DNA of 64,000 nt from Sinomonas atrocyanea (GCF_001577305.1 NZ_CP014518.1:1798001-1862000), one strand, 5' to 3'. Positions 53,532 through 62,753 are shown, counted from the stretch's first letter. A program made the numbers and translations. Notes: generated by a model not told the origin, from the letters alone.

Positions 53532-54056
53532 ATGGCCATGACAGCGGTTCCGGGCGCCGCCCCGCAGACGAAGGCCGCCCGCCAGGCGCGCATCCGCGCG
53601 CTCCTGGCGGGATCCGCCGTGCGCTCGCAGGCAGAGCTCGCCGCGCTCCTCGCGGACGACGGCGTGCAGGTCACCCAGGCGACCCTCTCCCGCGACCTCG
53701 TGGAGATCGGCGCCGTCCGGGTGCGGGGCGCGGACGGCGGCCTCGTCTACGCGGTGCGGGGCGAGGGAGGGGACCGCAGCCCCCGGCTCGGCCAGGCACC
53801 CGAGGTCCTCGACGCGCGGCTGGCCAAGCTGTGCGCCGAGCTGCTCGTGACCGCCGAGTCGAGCGCGAACATCGTGGTGCTGCGCACCCCGCCCGGCGCC
53901 GCGAACTTCCTGGCGCTCGCGATCGACCATTCCGTGATCCCCTCGATCCTGGGCACGATCGCCGGGGACGACACGGTCATGATCGTCACCCGCGACCCGT
54001 CCGGCGGGGAGGCCGTCGCGGCGCGCTTCCTCGAGCTGGCCTCGCAGGGGGCCTGA
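53532..54056 (+). CDS. argR: arginine repressor
   Basis: A 174-aa repressor that hexamerises and binds ARG boxes with arginine as corepressor. The winged helix (RSQAELAALLADDGVQVTQA, then TLSRDLVEIGAVRVR) and the C-terminal GTIAGDDTVMIVTRD arginine site are both present. ATG 53532 or the ATG two codons later may be used. It is the last arg gene of the argCJBDFR unit, so it would lie in its own feedback loop. Confidence 0.95.
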   Translation: MAMTAVPGAAPQTKAARQARIRALLAGSAVRSQAELAALLADDGVQVTQATLSRDLVEIGAVRVRGADGGLVYAVRGEGGDRSPRLGQAPEVLDARLAKLCAELLVTAESSANIVVLRTPPGAANFLALAIDHSVIPSILGTIAGDDTVMIVTRDPSGGEAVAARFLELASQGA

Positions 54057-54059
54057 GCC

Positions 54060-54500
54060 GTGGGACGGGTGCGGCGCCTCGACCACGTGGGCATCACGGT
54101 GGCGGACCTCGAGGCCGCCACCGCGTTCTTCGTCGGCCTGGGCCTCGAGGTCGAGGGCCGGATGACCATGGAGGGCGAGTTCGTGGACACCGTCATCGGC
54201 ATCCCCGGCTCCCGCAGCGAGATCGTCATGCTGCGCCCGCCCGACGGCGGCGCCGGCGTGGAGCTCTCCCGCTTCCTCCGGCCCGACCACGAACCGGGCT
54301 CGCCCACAGCGATGTCCACCGAACTGGGGCTGCGCAACGTGGCCTTCGAGGTCGAGGACCTCCCCGCGGCCCTCGAGCGGCTGGCCGCCGACGGCTACGG
54401 CCTCGTCGGCGGCGTCGGCGAGTACGAGCACGTGTGGCGCATGGCCTACGTGCGCGGGCCGGAGGGCATCATCGTGGCCCTGGCCGAGCGGATCGGCTAG
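54060..54500 (+). CDS. VOC-family protein
   Basis: A 146-aa glyoxalase/dioxygenase-fold protein with two beta-alpha-beta3 halves (RRLDHVGITVADLEAATAFF and LRNVAFEVEDLPAALERL) and conserved metal ligands His9 and a C-terminal Glu region (RGPEGIIVAL). Starts 3 nt after argR and is probably read through from the arg operon. Substrate unknown. Confidence 0.82.
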   Translation: MGRVRRLDHVGITVADLEAATAFFVGLGLEVEGRMTMEGEFVDTVIGIPGSRSEIVMLRPPDGGAGVELSRFLRPDHEPGSPTAMSTELGLRNVAFEVEDLPAALERLAADGYGLVGGVGEYEHVWRMAYVRGPEGIIVALAERIG

Positions 54501-54522
54501 TCGCCTCTGCCCCGCAGGCCGG

Positions 54523-55101
54523 TCAGAACCGGTCCGCCAGCGCGGTGAGCTTCTGCACGTACAACGGCCAGTCCTGCTCCGGGAGATTGCTGCTGTCCGC
54601 CACGAGGCCGGCCGCGCCGTCGATCGACTCGCGGAGGATGTCGGCGTGGCCCGCGTGCCGGGCGAGGTCGGTGAGGACGTGCACGAGGACGCGGCCGAGT
54701 GTCACCTCGCCGTTGCGCCACCAGGGAACCCGGCCGGGGGCGTCGAGGGGCAGGGCCTCGATGGTGGCGTCGGCGAACGCCCAGACGCGACGGTAGAGGT
54801 CGACGATGCCGGCCGCGCTCTCGCGCTCGGTCGCGTACCAGTCGGCCTGCGGGTCGGCGTCGACCTCGGCGTCCGAGACGCGCTCCTGCGGTGTGGGCCA
54901 TGGGCGGCCGAAGGTGTCGCCGAAGTACCCGATCTCCACGTTCGCCGCATGCTTGACGATGCCGAGCAGGTTGGTGCCCGTCGGTGTGCGCGGCATCCTC
55001 AGCTCTCGCTCGCTGAGCCCGTCGAGTTTCCACAGGAGCGACTCCCGGGCCTCTTGGAGGTAGTACCTGAGTGCGTCCTTGGCGTCGGTGAGGTCCGTCA
55101 T
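54523..55101 (-). CDS. DinB/DUF664-family protein
   Basis: A 192-aa four-helix-bundle protein (ESLLWKLDGLSERELRMP, then NLLGIVKHAANVEIGYFG, and HVLTDLARHAGHADILRE) with the three histidines that bind metal in the DinB fold. Members include thiol-dependent S-transferases. Single gene, convergent with the VOC gene. Confidence 0.85.
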   Translation of the reverse strand: MTDLTDAKDALRYYLQEARESLLWKLDGLSERELRMPRTPTGTNLLGIVKHAANVEIGYFGDTFGRPWPTPQERVSDAEVDADPQADWYATERESAAGIVDLYRRVWAFADATIEALPLDAPGRVPWWRNGEVTLGRVLVHVLTDLARHAGHADILRESIDGAAGLVADSSNLPEQDWPLYVQKLTALADRF

Positions 55102-55207
55102 GCCTGCATTCTGCTACGGCCGCGTCCGATCGATCAGGAATCGAGAAGGGGCGCCGCGGGGCCGGCCGTAGTGTGGGCGGTACAAGGACCACTTCGAGGA
55201 GCGACAG

Positions 55208-55672
55208 ATGCCGTACACCGTAGATTTCAAGGACGTCTCCACCGTGGGGCTCGAATCGTCCCCCGTCGCGGAGGCCCTGGCCGGGCTGCGGGCCAACGAG
55301 TCCCGCTACTTCAAGAACAAGTACAACCACGACTTCACCGTCACCCCGGCCGGCGAGGCCCCCGAGACCCTCGAGTGGATCCACCGGATCCTCGCCGAGG
55401 AGCGCAGCATCACCATCGCCTCCCGCCCGCTCGAGGTCACCTCCTTCGAGGTGGACGGCACGAGGATGGCCTACGTGTTCTACGAGTCCGGCCTCTCGGT
55501 CAACGTCATGTACGCCCTCGACGACAGCGGCAAGCGGGCCGTGGGCTTCAAGCTCTCCCAGGGCATGGACGTCCCCGAGGAGCTCGCGGGCACCTTCAAG
55601 TTCGCGCGCCAGAAGTCGAAGCTCGCCGGCGAGATCCGTGGCTCGTACTTCGTGATCAAGGGCGAGTACTGA
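55208..55672 (+). CDS. uncharacterised 154-aa protein (sometimes labelled phage tail protein)
   Basis: A soluble protein starting PYTVDFKDVSTVGLESS, with strands through ITIASRPLEVTSFEVDG and GSYFVIKGEY. I recall such small proteins in Arthrobacter databases under a phage-tail label, but no other phage gene is nearby, so this is best treated as unknown. GAGGAGCGACAG precedes the ATG. Confidence 0.75.
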   Translation: MPYTVDFKDVSTVGLESSPVAEALAGLRANESRYFKNKYNHDFTVTPAGEAPETLEWIHRILAEERSITIASRPLEVTSFEVDGTRMAYVFYESGLSVNVMYALDDSGKRAVGFKLSQGMDVPEELAGTFKFARQKSKLAGEIRGSYFVIKGEY

Positions 55673-55753
55673 CCGGGCCGGCGGGCGCCGCGCCGGACGG
55701 CCTCACCGTCGTGGCGCCGAGCCCCGTCATGGGGGACGCCGGCCGCGCGGCGT

Positions 55754-56296
55754 TCACCACTGCCGGCGGACCGTGGCCTTCTCTCCGGTGACCAGGGTCG
55801 CCGGAGGCACGTCGTCGGCCACCACGGCGCCCGCGGCGATCACGGCGTCCCGCCCGATGCTGACGCCGGGCAGGATCGTGGCGCCGGCCCCGATCCACAC
55901 GTTCTCCGCCACGTCGATCGGCGCCCCGGTCAGCCACAGCCGCCGCTCGGCGGGGTCGACCGGATGGCCGTTCGTGATGAACGTGACCCTGGGCCCGACC
56001 ATCACGCGTTCTGCCAGCCGGATTCCCGCGTAGTCGAGGAAGGTGCAGTTCTGGTTGATGAACACGCGCTCGGCGAGCTCCAGCCGGAGGCCGTGGTCGG
56101 TGTAGAAGGGCGGGTAGATGGTCACGCGCGGCGGAAGCGGACGGCCCAGGATCTGCTCGAACAGCGCGGCCTTGCCGTCCTCGTCGTCGAACGGCAGGAC
56201 GTTCAGCCGGGAGGTCAGCTCGGTGACGCGCAGCACGCGCTCGCTCATCGCCTGGAACTCGGGGCTGTGGATGCGCAGGAACCTCTCGCGGGACAT
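55754..56296 (-). CDS. hexapeptide-repeat O-acetyltransferase, Maa/LacA-like
   Basis: A 180-aa left-handed beta-helix acetyltransferase. FNQNCTFLDYAGI-like strand (INQNCTFLDYAG), ITNGHPVDPAERR with the catalytic His, and WIGAGATILPGVSIGRDAV hexapeptide turns match sugar acetyltransferases. ATG 56296 follows GGATGGAG. Substrate may be maltose, galactoside or another sugar. Confidence 0.88.
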   Translation of the reverse strand: MSRERFLRIHSPEFQAMSERVLRVTELTSRLNVLPFDDEDGKAALFEQILGRPLPPRVTIYPPFYTDHGLRLELAERVFINQNCTFLDYAGIRLAERVMVGPRVTFITNGHPVDPAERRLWLTGAPIDVAENVWIGAGATILPGVSIGRDAVIAAGAVVADDVPPATLVTGEKATVRRQW

Positions 56297-56328
56297 CGCT
56301 CCATCCTCTCGCGCAGGCACGGCCGCGG

Positions 56329-56895
56329 CTACCCGAGCCGCGCGAAGGGCGCGGCGTAGCGGAAGGTGCCCCGCGCGCCGTCGTGCGCCGGGAGCAGGCG
56401 GACCTGGAACAGCTCGCCCCATGCCGGGTCCGGGGCGGCGATGCCATGCCGGGAGGCGGGCTCCCAGCCGTGGGCCCCGTAGTACGCGGGATCGCCGAGG
56501 AGCGCGATGAGCCGCTCGCCGAGGGCCTCGGCGCCGCGCACGGTCGCCGCGAGCAGCGCCCCGCCGATGCCCCGGCCCTGGCGGTCCGGCCGGACCGAGA
56601 TCGGTCCGAGGCCCAGGGCCGGGACGGGGTCGCGGCCGGGCGCGTCGATCCACCCGCGGGTCGTGATGGCGTGGCCGACGACGAGGCCCTCCTCCTCAGC
56701 GACGAGGGCCAGCGTGGGCAGGTACCCCGCATCGGCGCGGAGCCACTCGACGAGCGCGGCCTCGCCGGGATCGCCCGTCGCGTCCACGGGCGGTGCGGAG
56801 TGGGCGGCGCCGGCGAACGCCGCCGCGGTCACGGCGCGGATGGCGGCGAAGTCCCCGGGACGCTCGGGGCGGACGACGGCGGCCGGCCGGCTCAC
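56329..56895 (-). CDS. GNAT-family N-acetyltransferase
   Basis: A 188-aa acetyl-CoA-dependent acetyltransferase with the motif-A loop VRPDRQGRGIGGALLAA at about 101-117. YYGAHGWEPA near the C-terminus fits the YhbS-like group. It starts 4 nt after the M20 peptidase stop and shares its transcript. Confidence 0.85.
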   Translation of the reverse strand: MSRPAAVVRPERPGDFAAIRAVTAAAFAGAAHSAPPVDATGDPGEAALVEWLRADAGYLPTLALVAEEEGLVVGHAITTRGWIDAPGRDPVPALGLGPISVRPDRQGRGIGGALLAATVRGAEALGERLIALLGDPAYYGAHGWEPASRHGIAAPDPAWGELFQVRLLPAHDGARGTFRYAAPFARLG

Positions 56896-56899
56896 GCGG

Positions 56900-58279
56900 T
56901 CACGTCGCCGGGGCGCCGAGCGAGGCCAGCAGGAGCGCCTCTGCGAGGACGGCTTTGTGGAAGTCGCCCAGATCGATGGACTCGTCGGCGCCGTGGGCGC
57001 GCGAGTCCGGGTCCTCCACCCCCGTGATGAGCACCTGCGCCGACGGGAACCGGCCCGCGAGCTCGGCCGCGGCGGGAATCGAGCCGCCTACCCCCATGAG
57101 CACCGGCTCCACGCCCCAGACTTCCTCCATTGCCGCCAGCATCTTCCGGGCGGGATCCGAGGCGGCGTCCCCCGCGAAGGCCTTCGTCGAGGCGCCGGGC
57201 GTCAGCGTGATCCGGGTGCCGAGCGGGACGTTCGCCTCGAGGTGGGAGCGCACGGCTGCCAGTGCCCGCGCCGGGTCGTCGCCGGGGGCGAGCCTGAGGC
57301 TGAACCTCGCCCGGGCGGAGGGGACGATCGCGTCCGCGGACAGGGCGACCGGCGGGGCGTCGATGCCGATGACGGACAGGGCCGGCTTGGCCCACAGCCG
57401 TGACGCGATGCTGCCGGAACCGGCAAGCTGGACACCGTGCAGCACCCCGGCATCCAGCCGGTAGTCCTCCTCGCTCAGCTCGGGCCTGCCCTCGTCCCAC
57501 CCCACGAGGCCGGGAACGGCGACGCTGCCGTCGGCGGCATAGAGGCTGGCAATGAGGTGGGAGAGCGCGGCGAGGGCATCGAGGACGGGGCCGCCGAAGG
57601 TCCCGGTGTGCAGGGAGTGCTCGAGGACGCGGACCTCGAGGGTTGCCGAGGCAAAGCCCCGCAGGCTCGTGGTGAGAGCGGGCACGCCCACCCGCCAGTT
57701 GCCCGAGTCGGCCACGATCACCACGTCGGGGCGCAGGAGCGCGCCATGGGTGTCCAGCAGCCGGGGCAGGGACGGCGAGCCGACCTCCTCCTCGCCGTCG
57801 ACGAGCACCGTCACGCCGACGCCGCCCTCCGCGCCGAGCGCCCGGACCAGGGCGCGGCACGCGGCCAGGTGGAGGACCACGCCGCCCTTGTTGTCGGCCA
57901 CTCCGCGCCCGAACAGTCGTCCTCGGCGCTCGACGGCCTCGAAGGGCGGGCTGTGCCAGGCCCCGAGGTCTCCCGTCGGCTGGACGTCGTGGTGGGCATA
58001 GAGGAGCACCGTGGGGCACCCCGGCGCCGCGGGCCGGTGCGCGAGGACGGCCGGGGCTCCGGGCATCCCGTCCGGCTTCGGCACCCGCACGACGCCGACC
58101 TCCGGGAACCCGGCCCCCTCGAACAGCTCGGCCACGAGGGCGGCGCTGCGCTCGAGGTGCAGCGGATCCGTCCCTGCCCACGCGGAGCCGGGGATGGCGA
58201 CGAGGTGCCGCAGATCGCGCAGGGCCTCGTCGGCGCCCGCCCGCGCGTGCGCCCGCAGGAGCTCGGTGTAGTCCGCCAT
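56900..58279 (-). CDS. M20-family metallopeptidase (dipeptidase)
   Basis: A 459-aa two-zinc peptidase. Zinc and catalytic motifs are LLYAHHDVQPTG, RGVADNKGGVVLHL and VLVDGEEEVGSPSL; the dimer domain is about 200-330. MGVGGSIPAA supplies the C-terminal part. Cuts dipeptides or acyl amino acids. Divergent from argG, with the ARG boxes in the 180-nt gap. Confidence 0.92.
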   Translation of the reverse strand: MADYTELLRAHARAGADEALRDLRHLVAIPGSAWAGTDPLHLERSAALVAELFEGAGFPEVGVVRVPKPDGMPGAPAVLAHRPAAPGCPTVLLYAHHDVQPTGDLGAWHSPPFEAVERRGRLFGRGVADNKGGVVLHLAACRALVRALGAEGGVGVTVLVDGEEEVGSPSLPRLLDTHGALLRPDVVIVADSGNWRVGVPALTTSLRGFASATLEVRVLEHSLHTGTFGGPVLDALAALSHLIASLYAADGSVAVPGLVGWDEGRPELSEEDYRLDAGVLHGVQLAGSGSIASRLWAKPALSVIGIDAPPVALSADAIVPSARARFSLRLAPGDDPARALAAVRSHLEANVPLGTRITLTPGASTKAFAGDAASDPARKMLAAMEEVWGVEPVLMGVGGSIPAAAELAGRFPSAQVLITGVEDPDSRAHGADESIDLGDFHKAVLAEALLLASLGAPAT

Positions 58280-58373
58280 GGGACCACCCTTCCATCCGGC
58301 CCGGCTCCCGCCAAGCGCTGTACGCGGGCCCAGCGGACAGCGGAGAATGCCTGCAGTGCCTCTTGTCCCCGGA

Positions 58374-58417
58374 TTGCGGTGTATGTATATCTATGTAGAC
58401 TGATGCATAACAATTCG
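58374..58417 (+). promoter_or_regulatory. argG promoter with ARG boxes
   Basis: TTGCGG (58374-58379) and TAGACT (58396-58401) are 16 nt apart. TGCATAACAATTCG (58404-58417) is a good ARG box just after the -10; TGTATGTATATCTA (58380-58393) is a weaker one inside the spacer. Repressor here would block both binding and escape of polymerase. Confidence 0.75.
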
Positions 58418-58460
58418 TGTTGGCCGTGCTGCCATCATCCCCGTGCTGAAGGAGAACACC

Positions 58461-59666
58461 GTGAAGGATCGCATCGTCCTCGCCTATTCGGGCGGTCTGG
58501 ACACCTCCGTCGCGATCGGCTGGATCGCCGACGCGACTGGCGCCGAGGTCGTCGCCGTCGCGGTCGACGTCGGCCAGGGCGGCGAGAACATGGAGACCGT
58601 CCGCCAGCGCGCCCTCGGCTGCGGCGCCGTGGAGGCCTATGTCGCCGACGCGCGCGACGAGTTCGCGGACGAGTACTGCATGCCCACCCTCAAGGCGAAC
58701 GGCCTCTACCAGGGCCACTACCCCCTCGTCTCCGCGATCTCCCGCCCGGTCATCGTCAAGCACCTCGTCAAGGCCGCCCGCGAGTTCGGCGCGACCACGG
58801 TGGCGCACGGCTGCACCGGCAAGGGCAACGACCAGGTCCGCTTCGAGGTCGGCATCCAGACCCTCGGCCCCGACCTGAAGTGCATCGCCCCGGTCCGCGA
58901 CCTCGCCCTCACCCGCGACAAGGCGATCGCCTACGCGGAGGAGAAGCACCTCCCGATCGTCACCACGAAGAAGAACCCCTACTCGATCGACCAGAACGTG
59001 TGGGGCCGCGCCGTGGAGACCGGCTACCTCGAGGACATCTGGAACGCCCCGACCAAGGACATCTACGACTACACGGCCACCCCGGAGTTCCCCCCGGCCC
59101 CCGACGAGGTGACGATCACCTTCGTCCAGGGCGTGCCGACGGCGCTCGACGGCGTGGCGATGTCCCCGCTGCAGATCATCCAGGACCTCAACCGCCGCGC
59201 CGGCGCCCAGGGCGTGGGCCGCATCGACGTGGTCGAGGACCGGCTCGTGGGCATCAAGTCCCGCGAGATCTACGAGGCCCCCGGCGCGATGGCCCTCATC
59301 ACCGCGCACAAGCACCTCGAGGACATCACGATCGAGCGCGAGCACGCCCGCTTCAAGGCCGGGGTGGACCGCCGCTGGAGCGAGCTCGTGTACGACGGGC
59401 AGTGGTTCTCCCCGCTCAAGCGCGCCCTCGACGTCTTCATCGACGACTCCCAGAAGTACGTCTCCGGCGACATCCGCATGGTCCTGCACGGCGGCACCGC
59501 CGTGGTCAACGGCCGCCGCTCCGACACGTCGCTGTACGACTTCAACCTCGCCACCTACGACACGGGCGACACGTTCGACCAGTCCAACGCCAAGGGCTTC
59601 ATCGACATCTGGGGCATGTCCTCGAAGGTGGCCTCGACCCGCGACCAGCGCGTCGCGGGGGAGTGA
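58461..59666 (+). CDS. argG: argininosuccinate synthase
   Basis: A 401-aa enzyme joining citrulline and aspartate. The P-loop VLAYSGGLDTSVAI starts at residue 5; CTGKGNDQVRFE and TKKNPYSIDQNVWGR are conserved. GTG 58461 has GAAGGAG before it; the open frame extends 6 codons further up. Unlinked from argC-R, but under its own ARG boxes. Confidence 0.97.
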   Translation: MKDRIVLAYSGGLDTSVAIGWIADATGAEVVAVAVDVGQGGENMETVRQRALGCGAVEAYVADARDEFADEYCMPTLKANGLYQGHYPLVSAISRPVIVKHLVKAAREFGATTVAHGCTGKGNDQVRFEVGIQTLGPDLKCIAPVRDLALTRDKAIAYAEEKHLPIVTTKKNPYSIDQNVWGRAVETGYLEDIWNAPTKDIYDYTATPEFPPAPDEVTITFVQGVPTALDGVAMSPLQIIQDLNRRAGAQGVGRIDVVEDRLVGIKSREIYEAPGAMALITAHKHLEDITIEREHARFKAGVDRRWSELVYDGQWFSPLKRALDVFIDDSQKYVSGDIRMVLHGGTAVVNGRRSDTSLYDFNLATYDTGDTFDQSNAKGFIDIWGMSSKVASTRDQRVAGE

Positions 59667-59672
59667 GCCGGA

Positions 59673-61109
59673 GTGGCTGAGACCGGAGTGCCGCAGCAGC
59701 ACGGGACGAACGAGGGCGCGCTCTGGGGCGGCCGCTTCGCCGGGGGGCCTGCGGACGCGCTCGCCGCGCTGAGCAAGTCGACGCACTTCGACTGGAGGCT
59801 GGCGCGCTACGACATCGCCGGCTCCCGAGCCCACGCCCGGGTCCTGCACCACGCAGGCCTGCTGGACGATGCCGAGCTCGCCGGCATGCTGGACGCCCTG
59901 GACCGGCTGGACGCCGACGTGGCGTCCGGGGCCTACCTCCCGGCCGAGTCGGACGAGGACGTGCACGGCTCGCTCGAGCGCGGCCTCATCGAGCGCGCGG
60001 GCGCCCGCCTGGGCGGCAAGCTCCGGGCCGGGCGCTCGCGCAACGACCAGGTGGCGACCCTCGGGCGGATGTTCCTGCGCGACCACGCGCGGGTCATCGC
60101 CCGGGGCGTGCTGGCCACGGTCGACGCGCTCGTGGCCCAGGCGGAGGCGCACCCGGACGCGGCGATGCCCGGCCGGACCCACCTCCAGCACGCCCAGCCG
60201 GTGCTCCTCAGCCACCACCTCCTCGCCCACGCCTGGGCGCTGCTGCGCGACGTGCAGCGCCTGCAGGACTGGGACCGCCGCGCGGCTGTGTCGCCCTACG
60301 GCTCGGGCGCGCTCGCGGGCTCGTCCCTCGGGCTCGATCCCGAGGCCGTCGCCGCGGACCTCGGCTTCGACTCGGCAGCGCACAACTCGATCGACGGCAC
60401 CGCCTCCCGCGACGTCTTCGCCGAGTTCGCGTGGGTCGCGGCGATGATCGGCGTGGACCTCTCCCGCATCTCCGAGGAGGTCATCCTCTGGGCCACCAAG
60501 GAGTTCTCCTTCGTGACGCTGGACGATGCCTACTCGACCGGCTCGAGCATCATGCCGCAGAAGAAGAACCCGGACGTGGCCGAGCTCGCGCGCGGCAAGG
60601 CGGGACGCCTCATCGGCGACCTCACCGGTCTGCTCGCGACCCTCAAGGGCCTCCCGCTCGCGTACAACCGCGACCTGCAGGAGGACAAGGAACCCGTCTT
60701 CGACGCCGCGGACACGCTCGAGCTCCTGCTCCCCGCCGTGTCCGGCATGGTCGCCACGCTCGTCTTCAACACCGGGCGCATGGCCTCCCTCGCCCCGCAG
60801 GGCTTCGCCCTCGCGACCGACATCGCCGAGTGGCTCGTGCGCCAGGGCGTGCCGTTCCGCGAGGCCCACGAGCTCTCCGGCGCCGCGGTCAAGCAGGCCG
60901 AGTCCCGCGGCGTCGAGCTCTGGGACCTCACGGACGAGGAGTACGCGGCGATCAGCCCCGCGCTGACGCCCGAGGTCCGCTCCGTGCTCTCCACGGAGGG
61001 ATCCCTCGCGAGCCGGAGCGCCCAGGGCGGGACCGCGCCGTCGGCCGTCGCGCGGCAGCTGGAGGCCCTCAAGGCGCAGCTGGCCGACGCCCGGGCGTTC
61101 GCCGGCTGA
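59673..61109 (+). CDS. argH: argininosuccinate lyase
   Basis: A 478-aa fumarase-superfamily lyase releasing arginine and fumarate. Signature loop TGSSIMPQKKNPD with the catalytic Ser, and GRTHLQHAQPV. Starts 6 nt after argG. The gene pair completes arginine synthesis from ornithine together with argF. Confidence 0.97.
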   Translation: MAETGVPQQHGTNEGALWGGRFAGGPADALAALSKSTHFDWRLARYDIAGSRAHARVLHHAGLLDDAELAGMLDALDRLDADVASGAYLPAESDEDVHGSLERGLIERAGARLGGKLRAGRSRNDQVATLGRMFLRDHARVIARGVLATVDALVAQAEAHPDAAMPGRTHLQHAQPVLLSHHLLAHAWALLRDVQRLQDWDRRAAVSPYGSGALAGSSLGLDPEAVAADLGFDSAAHNSIDGTASRDVFAEFAWVAAMIGVDLSRISEEVILWATKEFSFVTLDDAYSTGSSIMPQKKNPDVAELARGKAGRLIGDLTGLLATLKGLPLAYNRDLQEDKEPVFDAADTLELLLPAVSGMVATLVFNTGRMASLAPQGFALATDIAEWLVRQGVPFREAHELSGAAVKQAESRGVELWDLTDEEYAAISPALTPEVRSVLSTEGSLASRSAQGGTAPSAVARQLEALKAQLADARAFAG

Positions 61110-61126
61110 GCGCCTCCGCTCCGATT

Positions 61127-61161
61127 CGGGGCGGACGTCCCTTCCCGGGGCGTCCGCCCCG
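61127..61161 (+). terminator. terminator after argH
   Basis: An 11-bp stem (61127-61137 with 61151-61161) with a 13-nt loop, 17 nt after the stop. Confidence 0.75.
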
Positions 61162-61176
61162 GCGCATCATCGAGGC

Positions 61177-61968
61177 GTGCCCCCGCGCACCCTCATGCTC
61201 GTCGTGGCGCACCCGGACGACGACGCCATCGGGATCGCCGGTTCGATCGCCCTGCACGGCGCCGACCCGGGGTTCAGGTTCGCCCTCGTCCACGCGACGG
61301 ACGGGGCTGCGGGCCTGATCGCCCCCGGGACCGACACGACCCGCGCCGGGCTCGGCCAGTACCGGCGCGACGAGGACGAGCGGGCGTGGTCGGCGCACGG
61401 GCGGGGACCCGACCGCCACGAATGGCTCGGCTACGAGGACGGACGCCTCGGCGACGCCGACTTCGGCGCGCTCACGGCCCACCTCCGGGCCCTGCTGGAG
61501 GACGAGCGCCCGGACGTCGTGGCCACCTTCGGGCCGGACGGAGTGACAGGGCACCCCGACCACATCGCGATCGGCCGCGCCACGGACGCCGCGTTCCTCG
61601 ACCTCGCGGACCGCGGCGGCCCGGGTCTGAAGCGCCTCCTGCACTGGGCCCTGAAGGAATCCACGTGGCTGCGCATCAATGCGGCCCGCACCTCCAGCGG
61701 CCTGCCGCCCTGGGACCCCGCGCAGGTCTACCACTTCCGCGGCATCCCCGACGACCTCGTCGACATGCGGGTGGACACCCGCAGCGTCGCCGAGCGGGTC
61801 GTCGCCGGACTCGCCGAGCACCGCAGCCAGCGGCTGTCCCTGTTCGAGCACCCGCTCGCGCGCGACGCCTGGCTCGCTGCGGCCTCCCACGAGCACTTCG
61901 TGCAGGCCTGGCCCCCGCGCGAGCCGCGCCGCCCACTTCTGACCGACATCTTCGAGGGCCTCGGCTAG
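61177..61968 (+). CDS. PIG-L-family deacetylase
   Basis: A 263-aa zinc deacetylase with AHPDDDAIG near residue 11 and GVTGHPDHIAIG near residue 127, the metal ligands of MshB/LmbE. Such enzymes deacetylate GlcNAc conjugates, including the mycothiol precursor; MshB itself or a conjugate amidase is possible. A mycothiol-linked protein follows next. Confidence 0.87.
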   Translation: MPPRTLMLVVAHPDDDAIGIAGSIALHGADPGFRFALVHATDGAAGLIAPGTDTTRAGLGQYRRDEDERAWSAHGRGPDRHEWLGYEDGRLGDADFGALTAHLRALLEDERPDVVATFGPDGVTGHPDHIAIGRATDAAFLDLADRGGPGLKRLLHWALKESTWLRINAARTSSGLPPWDPAQVYHFRGIPDDLVDMRVDTRSVAERVVAGLAEHRSQRLSLFEHPLARDAWLAAASHEHFVQAWPPREPRRPLLTDIFEGLG

Positions 61969-61991
61969 GCCCCGCCCGGGCGCCGACTGGT

Positions 61992-61997
61992 TACGCT
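61992..61997 (+). promoter_or_regulatory. -10 element of the MDMPI-like gene (leaderless)
   Basis: TACGCT ends 7 nt before the ATG at 62005. Confidence 0.5.
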
Positions 61998-62004
61998 GGA
62001 GGGC

Positions 62005-62748
62005 ATGGGAACCGTCGCCGCAGCCCCGACCGACACCGAGCTCCTCGCCGCCCTCCGCGCCGCGGCGGAGGGGATCCACCAGGAGATCGGGGGCCTCGGC
62101 GAGGACGCGGTCGCCGCGCCTTCCGAGCTGCCCGGGTGGACCCGGGGGCACGTGCTGGCCCACATCGAGGGGATTGCCGCGGCGCTGGCCCGGCAGGCCG
62201 AACTCGCGCGCCGGCACGAGCAGGCGGACCTCTACGACGGCGGCAAGGCCGCCCGCGACCGTGCCATCGAGTCGGGCGCGCGCGCTTCTGCCGAGGTCCA
62301 CCGCCGTCGCACCGGGGCGGCCGTGGACCGCGCCGTCGCGGCGTTCGCCGCGCTCGAGCCGGCCGAGTGGGAGACCCCGGTCCGCTTCCGCGACGGGGTG
62401 GCGCGGGACGCCGGGCTCGCCCTCTGGCGCGAGCTGGTGGTCCACCGCAGCGACCTGGGCACCGGGTGCACCCAGCAGGAGTGGACCGCCGGCTTCTGCC
62501 GGCACCTCGTGGACTTCCTGGCTCCCCGGGTCCCCGAGGGCCAGGCGTTCGTGCTGCGCCCCGAGGGCGGCGAGCAGATCCGCCTCGGCGGCGGCAGCGA
62601 CGACGTCGTGCTCGCCGGGCGCCTGCAGGACCTTGCGGCCTGGCTCGCAGGGCGCCCGGTCTCCCACGGTGCCGTCCGCGCCGAGCGCGACGGCCAGGCG
62701 GTCCCGCGGCCCGAGCTCGGGCCGTGGCCGTCGGCGATCCCCGCCTAG
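62005..62748 (+). CDS. maleylpyruvate-isomerase-family, mycothiol-dependent-type protein
   Basis: A 247-aa protein with a DinB-fold N-terminal domain (SELPGWTRGHVLAHIEG, then WRELVVHRSDLG carrying metal-binding histidines) and a SCP2-like C-terminal domain (about 165-247). Family members are mycothiol-dependent isomerases or S-transferases. Which reaction this one runs cannot be told. Its stop is 5 nt before the next gene. Confidence 0.86.
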   Translation: MGTVAAAPTDTELLAALRAAAEGIHQEIGGLGEDAVAAPSELPGWTRGHVLAHIEGIAAALARQAELARRHEQADLYDGGKAARDRAIESGARASAEVHRRRTGAAVDRAVAAFAALEPAEWETPVRFRDGVARDAGLALWRELVVHRSDLGTGCTQQEWTAGFCRHLVDFLAPRVPEGQAFVLRPEGGEQIRLGGGSDDVVLAGRLQDLAAWLAGRPVSHGAVRAERDGQAVPRPELGPWPSAIPA

Positions 62749-62753
62749 AGCCC

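Noticed and set aside
55208..55672. prophage remnant
   Set aside because: One small gene only; no integrase, structural or lysis genes and no att-like repeats around it.
56892..60869. 1,325-aa open frame on the minus strand
   Set aside because: Spans argG and argH antisense and M20 in another frame; composition is that of a shadow.
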